DNA of 64,000 nucleotides from an uncultured Sulfitobacter sp. (GCF_947500075.1 NZ_CANMQS010000001.1:186001-250000), one strand, 5' to 3'; shown: positions 21,079 through 30,621, numbered from the stretch's first letter. The notes: generated by a model not told the origin, from the letters alone. Numbers and translations are program-made.

Positions 21079-21160
21079 GTGCCGCTGTCCCTTCACACTG
21101 GTTCTTGTTCAATGGTGCGGGTAAACCGCATCCATCGGATGAGTTAAAGGGGTGTTCGCC

Positions 21161-22159
21161 ATGAGCAGAGTGATTGGTGTGTTGATGCTGGCAGCAACTC
21201 TGTGGAGCGGGTGGTGGTACATCGCCTCCAGCGCGGCAGAACGCGGCGTGCACAATTGGCTCGCCCTGCGCCAGGCGGAAGGCTGGCAGGCAGAGGCGCA
21301 AGGCGTCACGCGCAGCGGCTATCCCGTCCGGCTGAACCTGCATGTCGAAGGACCTGTACTGGCCGATCCGGCCACAGGTGTCGCGCTTGAGATGGAGCAT
21401 CTGGACCTCAGCGCCCCCGCATGGTGGCCCGGTGACGTCACACTGGACCTGCCCCAAACCCCCATCCGCATGTCCAGCCCCGATGGCCCTTTGACGCTGC
21501 AAGCCAATGCGGGCCAGGCCACCCTCAACCTGCACCCCGGCCCCTCCCTGCAACTTGAAGCGATGCAGGCCACCAGCGCACTGTGGCAAATCACAGCCCC
21601 CGAAGGCGCGCTTCTCAGCGGCAGCGCCTTCACCGCCTCCATGGTGCAGGATACTGAAACCGCCGAGACCTATGCCTTCACCGTCGATGCCACGAACCTC
21701 ACCCCCGGCGCATTCCTGCGGGCAGGTCTGCCCACCGACTGGCCCTCGAGTTTCGACACATTCACCGCCCGCATGCGCGTCACTTTCGACACGCCCTGGG
21801 ACCGGTCTGCACTGGAAACCCGCCGCCCCCAGCCCCGCAAGATCACCATCGAAGAGGCGGACATCAAATGGGGCGCATTGCGGCACCGCGCTTCTGGCGA
21901 TCTGACGATTGATGCAAGCGGCGTGCCGGAAGGCAGCGTGAGCCTACAGGTAGAGAACTGGCGGCAGGCTCTTGATATCGCTCAGGATAACGGCGCACTG
22001 GCGGCGGATTTCAGACCACAGGCGGAAACGATACTGGGCATGCTCTCCAACATGGGCGGCGATCCGGAGACGTTGAATATGACCCTGACATTCAAAGGGG
22101 GCAGCGTGGCCATGGGCCCCATCCCCCTCGGCCCCGCCCCGCGCATCATCCTGCGCTGA
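21161..22159 (+). CDS. DUF2125 domain-containing exported protein
   Basis: A 332-residue protein of the DUF2125 family, mostly found in alphaproteobacteria, function unknown. The N-terminus has a signal-anchor (VIGVLMLAATLWSGWWYIA) and the rest is beta-rich with repeated PLTLQANAG-like strands, suggesting a periplasmic domain. The ATG at 21161 is chosen with AAAGGGG about 9 bases before it; a GTG nine bases upstream lies too close to that sequence. It ends directly beside the stop of the convergent extensin-like gene. Confidence 0.85.
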   Translation: MSRVIGVLMLAATLWSGWWYIASSAAERGVHNWLALRQAEGWQAEAQGVTRSGYPVRLNLHVEGPVLADPATGVALEMEHLDLSAPAWWPGDVTLDLPQTPIRMSSPDGPLTLQANAGQATLNLHPGPSLQLEAMQATSALWQITAPEGALLSGSAFTASMVQDTETAETYAFTVDATNLTPGAFLRAGLPTDWPSSFDTFTARMRVTFDTPWDRSALETRRPQPRKITIEEADIKWGALRHRASGDLTIDASGVPEGSVSLQVENWRQALDIAQDNGALAADFRPQAETILGMLSNMGGDPETLNMTLTFKGGSVAMGPIPLGPAPRIILR

Positions 22160-22957
22160 TCACCGGCAATAACTGCCCGACCGATACCGTGCCGTATCAA
22201 AATGAAAATGATCCCGGTGGAACCGGTCCGCATTCGGCCCCAGCACGGTCCCGAACGGCCCGCAGGCATCCCGGTGCATCCGCCGCAGCGCCTTGGAACT
22301 GCCCCGCGCGTTCCAGCCGCGCAGCACCGTGACCTCAGACCCATCCGCCAGCTTGAAACCGGAGATATCAATCGCGCGGCCCTTGCCATGCTCGGATATC
22401 TTCGCCCCCTTCTGGTTGTTGCGCGTCCGGCAGGCGTAATGCGCCGCCACCCGCAGCGTTTTCAACCCGCCACCCTTGCGCGCCAGCGCCGGTTTGGCCG
22501 ATTGTTCCAGCCATGTTTTCAAAGCACTCGCAGTCGTGCAATCCATGACCGACGACTGGCTCAACCCCACGCCGGACACCGACCGCACGCGCACGGCATC
22601 CGTCACCCCGCAGCCGCGAATGCGGCCGGGCACCTTGCCAATCGCCTCTCCCTGAATCGAAAGATCACCGCAAACAGCGCCCTTGCGCAGCGCCCGCTTT
22701 GCCGCGCGCCCCTCCCCTTCGACCTTCTTCGACCGAAACAGCGGACGCAACGATTGCAACAGCCCGCCGCGTTCCCGCGCCTGCTCTTGTTCCGCGCTTT
22801 GCGCAGGCTGCGCGATAGAGCCGCTGGGCTGCGACACAAGCGGTTTCTGCACCACGTTCCCGCCCCGCTGCACCGGGCGTTCCGATACCGCAGGCCCCGT
22901 GGCCTGCGCCATCTGCGCCGCACAGATAATCGCGGCAAGCAGGCCGAGGCGTTTCAC
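22160..22957 (-). CDS. Extensin-like C-terminal domain protein, exported
   Basis: A 265-residue protein with a signal peptide (MKRLGLLAAIICAAQMAQA), a variable proline/glutamine-rich linker and the bacterial extensin-like domain in the last 170 residues. That domain shows CGDLSIQG, RVRSVSGVGLSQSSVMDC, HGKGRAIDISGFKL and a final HRDHFHFDTAR, the pattern of a zinc-dependent peptidase-like fold (HxxxxxxD, HxH). The likely place is the periplasm and the likely target the cell wall, which is inference. It overlaps the tyrC end by four bases. Confidence 0.87.
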   Translation of the reverse strand: MKRLGLLAAIICAAQMAQATGPAVSERPVQRGGNVVQKPLVSQPSGSIAQPAQSAEQEQARERGGLLQSLRPLFRSKKVEGEGRAAKRALRKGAVCGDLSIQGEAIGKVPGRIRGCGVTDAVRVRSVSGVGLSQSSVMDCTTASALKTWLEQSAKPALARKGGGLKTLRVAAHYACRTRNNQKGAKISEHGKGRAIDISGFKLADGSEVTVLRGWNARGSSKALRRMHRDACGPFGTVLGPNADRFHRDHFHFDTARYRSGSYCR

Positions 22958-23874
22958 GATTTGGACCCTGACCGCCCGAAGTCCGGCGCATCCGTGTCCT
23001 GCCCAGCTTCAATAATCCCCCGCCGAATGGCGCGGGTGCGGGTGAAATAATCGTGCAAATGATCGCCATCCCCCTGCCGGATTGCCCGTTGCAGCGCGAA
23101 CAGCTCCTCGGTGAAGCGTCCCAAAATCTCCAGCGTCGCATCCTTGTTGGATAAAAACACATCCCGCCACATCGTCGGGTCAGAGGCCGCAATCCGCGTA
23201 AAATCCCGGAAGCCCGCTGCGGAATACTTGATCACCTCACTGTCGGTAACCCGGCGCAGATCATCGGCCACGCCCACCATCGTATAGGCAATCAGGTGCG
23301 GTGCGTGGGAGGTCACCGCGCAGACACGGTCATGATGCTCCGCTTCCAGCTCATCGGTGAAGGCCCCCATACCGTTCCACAGCGCCTTGAGCCGGTCCAC
23401 CGCATCGCGGTCACTGCCGGGCACCGGAACGATCAGGCAATATTTGCCGTCGTAAAGCTCGGCAAAGCCAGACCTTGGCCCGGAATGCTCCGTCCCGGCC
23501 ATCGGATGGGACGGCACAAAATGCACGCCATCGGGCAAATGCGGGGCCACGGCTTCGATCACCGCCCCTTTGACCGATCCCACATCGCTGACCGTGGCAC
23601 CGGGTTTCAGATGCGGCGCGATCTCTGCTGCCACATCGCCCATGACGCCCACCGGCACGCACAACACCACCAGATCCGCGTCCTGCACGGCCTCGACCGC
23701 CGTGTCGCACACCCGGTCGCACAAGCCGATCTCCCGCGCGGTATCGCGCGTCTCCGCCGACCGGGCATAGCCTGTCACTTCCCCCGCCAGACCGTCGCGT
23801 TTCATCGCCCAGTACATGGACGACGCAATCAGACCCAACCCGATCAGGGCGACTTTTTCATATACAACGCTCAT
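22954..23874 (-). CDS. tyrC: Prephenate/arogenate dehydrogenase
   Basis: It makes hydroxyphenylpyruvate or tyrosine by NAD(P)-dependent oxidative decarboxylation. The N-terminal Rossmann motif is ALIGLGLIASS; the catalytic region includes HFVPSHPMAGTEHSG with the conserved histidine. About 306 residues, with no chorismate mutase or ACT domain fused. The start at 23874 overlaps the hisC stop (ATGA). The hisC-tyrC order fits a tyrosine branch in which HisC also transaminates aromatic substrates. Substrate preference cannot be told from sequence; tyrA is an alternative name. Confidence 0.9.
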   Translation of the reverse strand: MSVVYEKVALIGLGLIASSMYWAMKRDGLAGEVTGYARSAETRDTAREIGLCDRVCDTAVEAVQDADLVVLCVPVGVMGDVAAEIAPHLKPGATVSDVGSVKGAVIEAVAPHLPDGVHFVPSHPMAGTEHSGPRSGFAELYDGKYCLIVPVPGSDRDAVDRLKALWNGMGAFTDELEAEHHDRVCAVTSHAPHLIAYTMVGVADDLRRVTDSEVIKYSAAGFRDFTRIAASDPTMWRDVFLSNKDATLEILGRFTEELFALQRAIRQGDGDHLHDYFTRTRAIRRGIIEAGQDTDAPDFGRSGSKS

Positions 23875-24953
23875 GCCGCAGCCCGCCAACGGTTCAACAC
23901 ATCAATCACCCGACCGGTCTGGTCCACATCGCCCACGGTAATCCGCAGCCCCTCCGGAAAGCCGTATCCCGTCACACGCCGGATCAATATCCCGTCCGCC
24001 ACAAACGCCGCCTCCGCAGAAGAGGCTTCCGCCTCATCCGCGAACCGCGCCAGAACGAAGTTCGTCTCGGAAGGGTCACAGGCGATCCCCAACTGCCCGA
24101 GGGCGCCCGTCAGACGCGCCCGTTGATCCGCGTTCAGCGCCTGACACCGCGCCACCCAATCGGTATCGCGCACCGCCACTTCAGCCGCAGCCAACTGCAC
24201 CGTCGACAGGTTGAAGGGCTGTCGCAACCGGTTCATCACATCGATCATCGCCTGCGGGCCATAGCCCCAGCCGATGCGCAATCCGCCCAACCCGTAGATC
24301 TTGGAAAACGTCCGCGTCATCAACACGTTGGGCCGTGTCGCGGCATAGGACGCGCCGCCGTCATAGCCATCCGTATATTCAGCATAGGCCGCATCAATCA
24401 CCAGAATGATCCGCTCCGGCAGCCCCTCCACCAAGCGCGCCAGATCCGCATCCGGCAGCCGCGTGCCGGTGGGATTGCCCGGATTGGTAAGCAACACCAT
24501 CTTCGTGCGTGCGGTCACCGCGCCCAAAATCGCATCCACGTCAACGCGACGCTCCGCCTCCGGCACACAGACCGGCGTCGCGCTCGCCGCGCGAATGAGC
24601 ACCGGATAAAGCGAAAACCCATGTGCCGTATGGATGATCTCATCCCCCTGCCCCGCATAGGCCTGTGTGACAAACTGCAACACCTCGTCCGATCCCGCAC
24701 CGCAGATCACCCGCGCCGGATCCAGCCCCCAGATCTCTCCAATCGCGGCGCGCAGGCCCGCATGATCCGTCGACGGATAGCGGTGCATCTCCACCGCCGC
24801 TGCCGCGGCCGCTTCGACAGCCGCAGGCACAGGCCCCAAAGGGTTCTCATTCGAGCTGAGCTTGAGCACATTGTCGCGCCCCGCAATCGCGGATTTGCCC
24901 CCGACATACAGCTCAATATCCATGATGCCGGGTTGTGGCGTCATCTGGGTCAT
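23871..24953 (-). CDS. hisC: Histidinol-phosphate aminotransferase
   Basis: A PLP aminotransferase for histidine synthesis, and in this context probably also for tyrosine or phenylalanine. The 360-residue protein has the Schiff-base lysine in MTRTFSKIYGLGGLRIGW and the family's KLSSNENPLGP N-terminus. The frame stays open 330 bases further upstream, but the start at 24953 (MTQMTPQPG) gives the family length; AAGGA lies 12 bases before it. It is the first gene of the hisC-tyrC-extensin transcript. Confidence 0.94.
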   Translation of the reverse strand: MTQMTPQPGIMDIELYVGGKSAIAGRDNVLKLSSNENPLGPVPAAVEAAAAAAVEMHRYPSTDHAGLRAAIGEIWGLDPARVICGAGSDEVLQFVTQAYAGQGDEIIHTAHGFSLYPVLIRAASATPVCVPEAERRVDVDAILGAVTARTKMVLLTNPGNPTGTRLPDADLARLVEGLPERIILVIDAAYAEYTDGYDGGASYAATRPNVLMTRTFSKIYGLGGLRIGWGYGPQAMIDVMNRLRQPFNLSTVQLAAAEVAVRDTDWVARCQALNADQRARLTGALGQLGIACDPSETNFVLARFADEAEASSAEAAFVADGILIRRVTGYGFPEGLRITVGDVDQTGRVIDVLNRWRAAA

Positions 24954-25153
24954 GGGAATGGTCTTTCCTTGTTCTGGAGGGGTTCTAACCGCATGGGCAG
25001 GCCACTGCCAGTGGGGAATCCGTCCTGCGCCAATCTGTACGGGCCAACACCACGCACAAAGCACACTCCTGCCATTTTGGCGCCCAATTCGCGGGTTAGA
25101 CAATTGCCAAACAATCCCGCCCCCACAGGGCAATTGGTGCAGAGATCGAAACA

Positions 25154-26125
25154 ATGGAAACACTTCTGGATACATTGTCCGCAGCCCTCGGCGGGCCAAG
25201 CAGCCGCCTGTGGCCGCTGTATCTGCCCGGTATGATCCTGCTGGCCTTCTACATCTACCGTAAGGAAAAGCGCTCCGGCTCATTCCTGCGGTGGCTGTTT
25301 CCTGCGCAGATGTACCTGCACAAGTCCCACATGGTCGACATCCAGCTCTTTGTGGTCAGTCGTGTGCTCAACCTCTTGGGATTGTTCCAGAAAATTGCGA
25401 TCATGTCCGCCGTCAGCGCAGGCGTTGTCGGGCTGCTGGGCGGCACTTTCTCACCCGGTATGGACCTCAGTCCGTTCATGATCGGCCTGCTGCTTTTGCT
25501 GGCCAATGACTTCTCGACCTACTGGATCCACCGCGTCCATCACGAACACCCGACGCTCTGGCCGTTCCATGCCGTGCACCACTCGGCCGAGGTGATGACC
25601 CCCATCACCGTCTACCGCAAACACCCGATCTACGATGTCTTTGCGGCGCTGGTCAAAGGCGTGGTCGTCGGCGGGGTGCAAGGCCTGCTCCTGTCGCTTT
25701 TTGTGTCAGAAATCAGCATCCCCCTGCTGCTGGGCGTCAACGCCTTCTACATGATCTTCAACGCCTTCGCCGCCAATCTGCGCCACAGCCATGTCTGGCT
25801 CAGCTTTGGCCGGGTGATGGAGCACATCTTCATCTCACCCGCCCAGCATCAGGTGCATCACTCCATCGAACTGAAACACTACAACAAGAACTACGGTGAA
25901 GTGCTGGCGATCTGGGACTGGATGTTCGGCACGCTCTACATCTGCGCCGAACGCGAGGACATCGCCTTTGGCCTGGGCGACAAGGACGGCAACCGCATCG
26001 CACAACCCCACGACAGTCTGCGCACCGCGCTGATGGTGCCCATCCGCCAGTCGCTGGCCACATTGCGCCGCAAACCCGCCAAGCAGCCTGATCCCGACCC
26101 CGCCCCGGTCACCCCGGCGGAGTAG
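25154..26125 (+). CDS. Sterol desaturase/fatty acid hydroxylase family membrane protein
   Basis: A di-iron membrane oxygenase of 323 residues with the histidine clusters HRVHHEH, HAVHHS and HQVHHS, preceded by about four hydrophobic helices. Members hydroxylate or desaturate fatty acids, sterols or carotenoids and, in some bacteria, ornithine lipids. The substrate is not predictable from the sequence. The 200 bases upstream, shared with divergent hisC, hold no further gene. An acyltransferase gene follows after 10 bases, so both may act on one lipid or sugar-lipid. Confidence 0.88.
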   Translation: METLLDTLSAALGGPSSRLWPLYLPGMILLAFYIYRKEKRSGSFLRWLFPAQMYLHKSHMVDIQLFVVSRVLNLLGLFQKIAIMSAVSAGVVGLLGGTFSPGMDLSPFMIGLLLLLANDFSTYWIHRVHHEHPTLWPFHAVHHSAEVMTPITVYRKHPIYDVFAALVKGVVVGGVQGLLLSLFVSEISIPLLLGVNAFYMIFNAFAANLRHSHVWLSFGRVMEHIFISPAQHQVHHSIELKHYNKNYGEVLAIWDWMFGTLYICAEREDIAFGLGDKDGNRIAQPHDSLRTALMVPIRQSLATLRRKPAKQPDPDPAPVTPAE

Positions 26126-26135
26126 GCGTGCCGCG

Positions 26136-27233
26136 ATGAACAAGGGTTTTTCCAACTACCTCGACGTGCTGCGCTTCGGCGCGGCTTTCGCGGTTTTGAT
26201 CTCCCACTTCGCCTACCCGCGCTTCACGGAAGGCCGCCACATCTGGGTGCGCGAGTTGAACCTCGGTTCGGACGCGGTAGTGCTGTTCTTTGTGCTCTCC
26301 GGGCTGGTCATTGCCTTTGTGGCGCAAACCAAGGACCACGGGTTCAGATCCTTCGCCTTCAACCGCGCCACGCGCATCCTGTCGGTGGCCATCCCCGCCC
26401 TGATCCTCGGCTATGCGCTGGACCGCACCGGCGCCGCCCTGTTCCCGGCCTTCTATGACAGCCTGTTCTACAACCCCCTGCCCCTCGCCGAACACCTCGC
26501 CCGCGGGCTCAGCTTCACCTCCGAGTGGGGCGGCATGCAGACCCGGCTGGGCAGCAACGGCCCCTATTGGTCATTGAGCTACGAGGTCGCCTATTACGCG
26601 CTCTTCGCCATCGCCTGGTATCTGACAGGCGCGCTGCGCACCGTGCTGCTGGCGCTGGGGGTGTGGCTGGTCGGTCTCAACATCCTGCTCTTGATGCCCG
26701 CGTGGTTGATGGGCGTCTGGGTATGGCGCTGTCTGGACCGGGGCCTGATGCCCCGGCAACGTCTCATCCCCTATCTGGTCTTCGGCCTGCCCCTCGCCTA
26801 CGTCGGCGCGCAGATCACAGGTCTGCCGGAGGGGTTGCGCATGCTGACCTCGATGGCACTGCCTCTGGACACCCTCAACACCCTGCGGTTCTCCGACGAG
26901 TTTCTGTGGAACAACCTGCTGGCTGTTGGCTTTGCCCTGCACCTTCTGGGCGTCGCCGCCCTGACCCGCCGCCGCGCCGCCAGACCTGCGGGTCGCCTGA
27001 TCCCTTGGCTGGCAGGCGGCAGCTTCTCCCTCTACCTTTTCCACTACCCGCTGCTGCAATTCCTCGGCCCCGCCCTGCCGGGCACGGGCACAGCACTGCT
27101 GGACGACGCTCTGCTGCTGGGGCTGGTCACGCTGACCTGCTACGCCTTCGCGGGTGTGTTTGAACGCACCCTCAAGGACCAGCGTGCATGGCTGCTGTCC
27201 CGCACAGCAGAAACGAAAAAAGCCCCGTCGTAA
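26136..27233 (+). CDS. Acyltransferase-3 family membrane protein
   Basis: A 365-residue protein with about ten hydrophobic segments and the acyltransferase-3 pattern: NYLDVLRFGAAFAVLISHF with the conserved histidine near the N-terminus and FFVLSGLVIAF. Such proteins O-acylate exported sugars, lipids or peptidoglycan. It follows the sterol desaturase-like gene closely. Its stop TAA lies in the loop of a bidirectional terminator, an unusually compact gene end. Confidence 0.88.
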   Translation: MNKGFSNYLDVLRFGAAFAVLISHFAYPRFTEGRHIWVRELNLGSDAVVLFFVLSGLVIAFVAQTKDHGFRSFAFNRATRILSVAIPALILGYALDRTGAALFPAFYDSLFYNPLPLAEHLARGLSFTSEWGGMQTRLGSNGPYWSLSYEVAYYALFAIAWYLTGALRTVLLALGVWLVGLNILLLMPAWLMGVWVWRCLDRGLMPRQRLIPYLVFGLPLAYVGAQITGLPEGLRMLTSMALPLDTLNTLRFSDEFLWNNLLAVGFALHLLGVAALTRRRAARPAGRLIPWLAGGSFSLYLFHYPLLQFLGPALPGTGTALLDDALLLGLVTLTCYAFAGVFERTLKDQRAWLLSRTAETKKAPS

Positions 27234-27245
27234 CGACAGGGCTTT
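27219..27245. terminator. Bidirectional intrinsic terminator between acyltransferase and rpsD
   Basis: AAAGCCC at 27219 pairs with GGGCTTT at 27239, with an inner GTCG/CGAC stem, one mismatch and loop TAA. A-rich sequence precedes it and T-rich sequence follows (AAAAAA before, TTTCC after), so it can act on both convergent transcripts. The loop TAA is the acyltransferase stop codon. Confidence 0.85.
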
Positions 27246-27272
27246 CCATGAATTTCAGTGTCGTGGCGAAGC

Positions 27273-27893
27273 TTAGTTCTTCGCGTAGAATTCCACGACG
27301 AGGTTTGGTTCCATCATCACCGGGTACGGCACATCGCCCAGACCGGGGGTGCGCACAAAAGTCGCGGTCATCTTGGAGTGGTCGGCCTCGATGTAATCCG
27401 GCACGTCACGCTCTGCCAGCTGTGTGGCTTCGAGCAATGCAACCATCTGCTTGGAACGGTCACGCACTTCCACAACGTCGCCTTCCTTGACGCGGTAGGA
27501 GGGGATGTTCACTTTCTTGCCGTTCACACGGACGTGGCCGTGGTTCACAAACTGGCGTGCGGCAAAAACTGTGGCCACGAACTTGGCGCGGTACACAACC
27601 GCGTCCAGACGACGCTCCAGCAGACCGATCAGGTTTTCACCGGTATCGCCCTTCACCCGCTCCGCTTCGCCGTAGATGCGGCGGAACTGCTTTTCGGTCA
27701 GGTCGCCGTAGTAGCCCTTGAGCTTCTGCTTGGCGCGCAGCTGGATACCGAAGTCGGAAAGTTTGCCTTTACGGCGCTGACCGTGCTGGCCGGGGCCATA
27801 TTCGCGGCGGTTGACGGGGGACTTTGGACGGCCCCAGATGTTTTCGCCCATGCGGCGGTCGAGTTTGTGCTTGGCAGCGGTGCGTTTGGTCAC
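27273..27893 (-). CDS. rpsD: 30S ribosomal protein S4
   Basis: Primary 16S rRNA-binding protein, 206 residues. N-terminal [19 protein letters not shown] and the S4 RNA-binding domain ([34 protein letters not shown], quoted only in part here) are typical. The start is GTG at 27893 with GGAG 7 bases upstream. In many bacteria S4 is also a translational repressor; the leader here contains the palindrome TTGCCCATGGGCAA at 27925-27938, which might matter for that, but this is untested. Confidence 0.97.
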   Translation of the reverse strand: MTKRTAAKHKLDRRMGENIWGRPKSPVNRREYGPGQHGQRRKGKLSDFGIQLRAKQKLKGYYGDLTEKQFRRIYGEAERVKGDTGENLIGLLERRLDAVVYRAKFVATVFAARQFVNHGHVRVNGKKVNIPSYRVKEGDVVEVRDRSKQMVALLEATQLAERDVPDYIEADHSKMTATFVRTPGLGDVPYPVMMEPNLVVEFYAKN

Positions 27894-28289
27894 GGCTGTT
27901 CTCCTTCATTACAATTTTAGCGAGTTGCCCATGGGCAATTTTGCTATTCGAAGGGCGTTGTCCTCTGGAATGATTCCCGACAGGCATCCCCTTGCGGGGG
28001 CCACCAACACCAATGAAAGCGCGGCTTTACGGGGGATTGGGGAGGGAGTCAATGGGTGTGTTTGGGAGATGTGGAGGGCGGTCGTGTTTGATCCCAAAGC
28101 GAACATGATGATTCCGCTCTGGATGTGCTCAAAACACAGGATTTTCCGCATCTGTTTATCCATGCGAGAGGCGGCGCAGCGAGAGAACAGGCTCTTCGTT
28201 CACAGTTTGACATGGAAGACGCGCCAACGGTCAACTTTCAGAAAGTCTGGTCTTTTGGTTTGCCAACCGGAGGGTGAAACCCTCAATCA
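27894..28289. other. Intergenic region upstream of rpsD
   Basis: This 396-base gap carries the rpsD promoter and leader (minus strand) and a 14-bp palindrome at 27925-27938. At 28270-28284 a small hairpin (GAGGGT/ACCCTC) lies just past the end of the MBL hydrolase gene and may end its transcript. From 28092 to 28277 on the plus strand a frame without start codon looks protein-like (DVLKTQDFPHLFIHARGG and DAPTVNFQKVWSFGLP) and could be a gene remnant; see findings. I recognise nothing else. Confidence 0.4.
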
Positions 28290-29153
28290 TCAACCACCAT
28301 CGGCTTCATCCAACTTCAGGGAGACAGCACCGACAATGAGCGTCGATGGGTTCTTGTGGGACGGAAACGCAGCCATCATTTTAGCAATGAATTCAGGGGT
28401 TGAGGGTTTCTCTGCCAAGAAGTGATTGGCCTGACGCAAATAGGCGATCGTTTCTTCTATGGCGTGGATGCCGTTCTCTGCATCCGGGGTCCGGTGAGAT
28501 GCCACAACAATCTGCGGCTTCAGATCAAGCAAATCTGTGAGCGTTTGAATCCAGGCCAAGCGCTTGTCATGATCACTGTCAATCAAGGTCGGGTGTACCT
28601 GATTGTAAGCAATGTCCCCTACAATGATTGCTCCAAGGCTGGGGACATGCACGTAGCTTGATCGCGTTATGTCTGATTGGCCGACTTCAACAGCCGTGAT
28701 CTTGTGACCTTCGATGTCAAGAGTTCCGTCGGTAAGCTCAGGCACAACAATCGTCTGTACGATATCTTCCGAAAAGAGCGATGCCCACATCGCGCGATCG
28801 CGTCCCGTTTCCTTCTCTTCCTCAATGAATTCTATCGTTGATTTTGTAGCGACAAGGGATGCTTCAGGGAAATGCTCCAAAACGATCGAGGCCCCAATAT
28901 AGTGATCAAAGTGGCCGTGCGTGATGTAGATTGTGCGCGGCCGCTTGCCCGACGCCTTTATCCAGTCAACCAGGCGCTCCGAATCCTTCAGAGTGGGAAC
29001 AGCATCGACAAGGACCGCATCCTCGTCCCCGGAAATCAGCGTTGCGGTCGAGTACGGCCAAGTCCAACCCCCTTCAGGGGTCTCTGGCCCGGACGGCATG
29101 TTCAAGGCGTACTGGGGGATGTCAAATGTTTGGATTGCGAGTTGTTGTGTCAT
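28290..29153 (-). CDS. MBL-fold metallo-hydrolase
   Basis: A 287-residue metallo-beta-lactamase-fold protein with the binuclear motif THGHFDH at about residue 79 and later metal ligands near GAIIVGDIAY and VVASHRTPD. No signal peptide, so cytosolic. It differs from GloB and is closer to the diverse SoxH/quorum-lactonase-like branch, but I cannot assign a substrate. It is the last gene of the minus-strand arm of the HxlR island, 107 bases after the GFA gene. Codon use is less GC-biased than in genes outside the island. Confidence 0.87.
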   Translation of the reverse strand: MTQQLAIQTFDIPQYALNMPSGPETPEGGWTWPYSTATLISGDEDAVLVDAVPTLKDSERLVDWIKASGKRPRTIYITHGHFDHYIGASIVLEHFPEASLVATKSTIEFIEEEKETGRDRAMWASLFSEDIVQTIVVPELTDGTLDIEGHKITAVEVGQSDITRSSYVHVPSLGAIIVGDIAYNQVHPTLIDSDHDKRLAWIQTLTDLLDLKPQIVVASHRTPDAENGIHAIEETIAYLRQANHFLAEKPSTPEFIAKMMAAFPSHKNPSTLIVGAVSLKLDEADGG

Positions 29154-29260
29154 GTTTGGTTCCCTCTAGTGTTGATTTGTTCGGTCGCGCTACCCGCAAG
29201 CTCAATCGCCCTTGGCAGGGTTGTCATTGCTGGTCTGTCCTCTCACACGGATGCTCAAGT

Positions 29261-29743
29261 TCATCGAAGTCCCCTCAAGACTGCCGACGTAAACGCCCAT
29301 TGGCTGTTGAGGTATCCGGTATGCCTGGGCAGGTTGTCTTCGATCTCACTGACACGTCTGTGACAGAACATGTGGAACGCGGGTGCCGGTGCGCGCTCTT
29401 GAGACCGCAGCGTTTGCGCAGGGATAACGATCAACTTCGGAAACAGTGGAAGGCTGATTTTCTCAACAGCCACACCGCCGCAGTCAGCGCATTTGCCCCG
29501 GCTCAAAACGGGGGGCCACTGATGAAACTGAAAGTCGATGCTGGTCTCAGGCTCCAGCGCAACGCTGCCGGAGCGCATTACCAATATGTCCCCATAGTCA
29601 GCCTGATTGTAAGCCTGACACGTCTCGCAATGGCAGAAAGCTCGAAACAATGGCGCGCCGTGAATGGTGTATTGCACGCTTCCACAAACGCATCCCCCCT
29701 TCCCTATGAATTGAGTGGAGGTCTGATCACGAGAGGTCTGCAT
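29261..29743 (-). CDS. GFA family (glutathione-dependent formaldehyde-activating enzyme/CENP-V fold) protein
   Basis: A 160-residue zinc protein with the GFA cysteine pattern CVCGSVQY, CHCETC and CADCGG. The family includes glutathione S-hydroxymethyl transferase-like proteins, although most members have no proven reaction. The ATG at 29743 follows AGGAGG by about 5 bases. It lies in the minus-strand arm between an alpha/beta hydrolase and an MBL hydrolase; a role in aldehyde handling would suit the context but is only inferred. Confidence 0.88.
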   Translation of the reverse strand: MQTSRDQTSTQFIGKGGCVCGSVQYTIHGAPLFRAFCHCETCQAYNQADYGDILVMRSGSVALEPETSIDFQFHQWPPVLSRGKCADCGGVAVEKISLPLFPKLIVIPAQTLRSQERAPAPAFHMFCHRRVSEIEDNLPRHTGYLNSQWAFTSAVLRGLR

Positions 29744-29773
29744 AAGGCCTCCTCATGAAGAAACCTGGCATCC

Positions 29774-30619
29774 TCATTCGCTCAGGAACGCCAGAGATTC
29801 TTCCACGAACTGGTCGTGATACTGGAAGATCCCGCCGTGGCCTGCGTCCTTGTAGAGGGATAAACGTGCGTTTGGGATCCCGAGCATCAGATGCGCGGAG
29901 TTTACACTGGGCACCATAATGTCATGTTCACCATTCGCGACGAATGTCGGCATGGCAATGCGGCTGAGGTCAGGCGGCGCGCTGCTGGCGTATTCCGCAA
30001 TTGCGGCGAGTTGAGCGCGGAAAGACTTGATTGAGACTTTCCTGACCCGTCCGGTTTTCTTTTCGCTCAAGCGAGAAAGGAATCTGCGCGCCGCGCGCTT
30101 GCCGTTCTCAGTGCGGGTGAAGAACAGGAAAACGCGAATATCGGTGAACGTCAGAAGGCTGCGCAGTTGATTGCGATAGGCCTGACCCGGAATGTTGCGG
30201 ATGCCGATCCCGCCCCTTGGACCGATACCACCCAAAATGATTTTTTGAGCGAGTTCGGGTTCTTTGAAGACGATGTCCTGAACGACGGCGCCCCCAAGGG
30301 AGAACCCAAGCATGTAGACTTGCGCGAGGCCCAGCGCCTTGATGAACGCAATGCCGTCATCCGCCATGCCCGCGACCGTTTGCGGGGTGGCACCTTCGGA
30401 GCCACCAATTCCGCGATTGTCGAAGGTGAGGACCTGGTGCTGCGCCGCCAGCCCGTCAACGACCGATGGGTCCCAATCGTCAATTGTGCCCGCAAGATGA
30501 TTGAACATCACGATCGGGACACCCGATTTCGGACCGATGGTCCGATAAGCAAACCTTGTTCCGTTCACAGAAAGAAACTGGGTTTCTGCATCGACATAGC
30601 GGGAGGTTTGCGCGTTCAT
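29774..30619 (-). CDS. Alpha/beta hydrolase
   Basis: A 281-residue hydrolase with oxyanion region FNHLAGTIDDWDP, nucleophile elbow GFSLGGAV and catalytic histidine in DAGHGGIFQYHDQF. It resembles the haloperoxidase/lactonase-like group of alpha/beta hydrolases; the exact substrate is unknown. It starts two bases after the HxlR regulator gene ends, so the regulator and this enzyme are surely on one transcript. Confidence 0.88.
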   Translation of the reverse strand: MNAQTSRYVDAETQFLSVNGTRFAYRTIGPKSGVPIVMFNHLAGTIDDWDPSVVDGLAAQHQVLTFDNRGIGGSEGATPQTVAGMADDGIAFIKALGLAQVYMLGFSLGGAVVQDIVFKEPELAQKIILGGIGPRGGIGIRNIPGQAYRNQLRSLLTFTDIRVFLFFTRTENGKRAARRFLSRLSEKKTGRVRKVSIKSFRAQLAAIAEYASSAPPDLSRIAMPTFVANGEHDIMVPSVNSAHLMLGIPNARLSLYKDAGHGGIFQYHDQFVEESLAFLSE

Positions 30620-30621
30620 TT

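Noticed and set aside
27811..28425. Plus-strand open frame across the rpsD start and the gap
   Set aside because: It overlaps the conserved rpsD N-terminus and the end of the MBL gene, has no ribosome site and the translation looks random.
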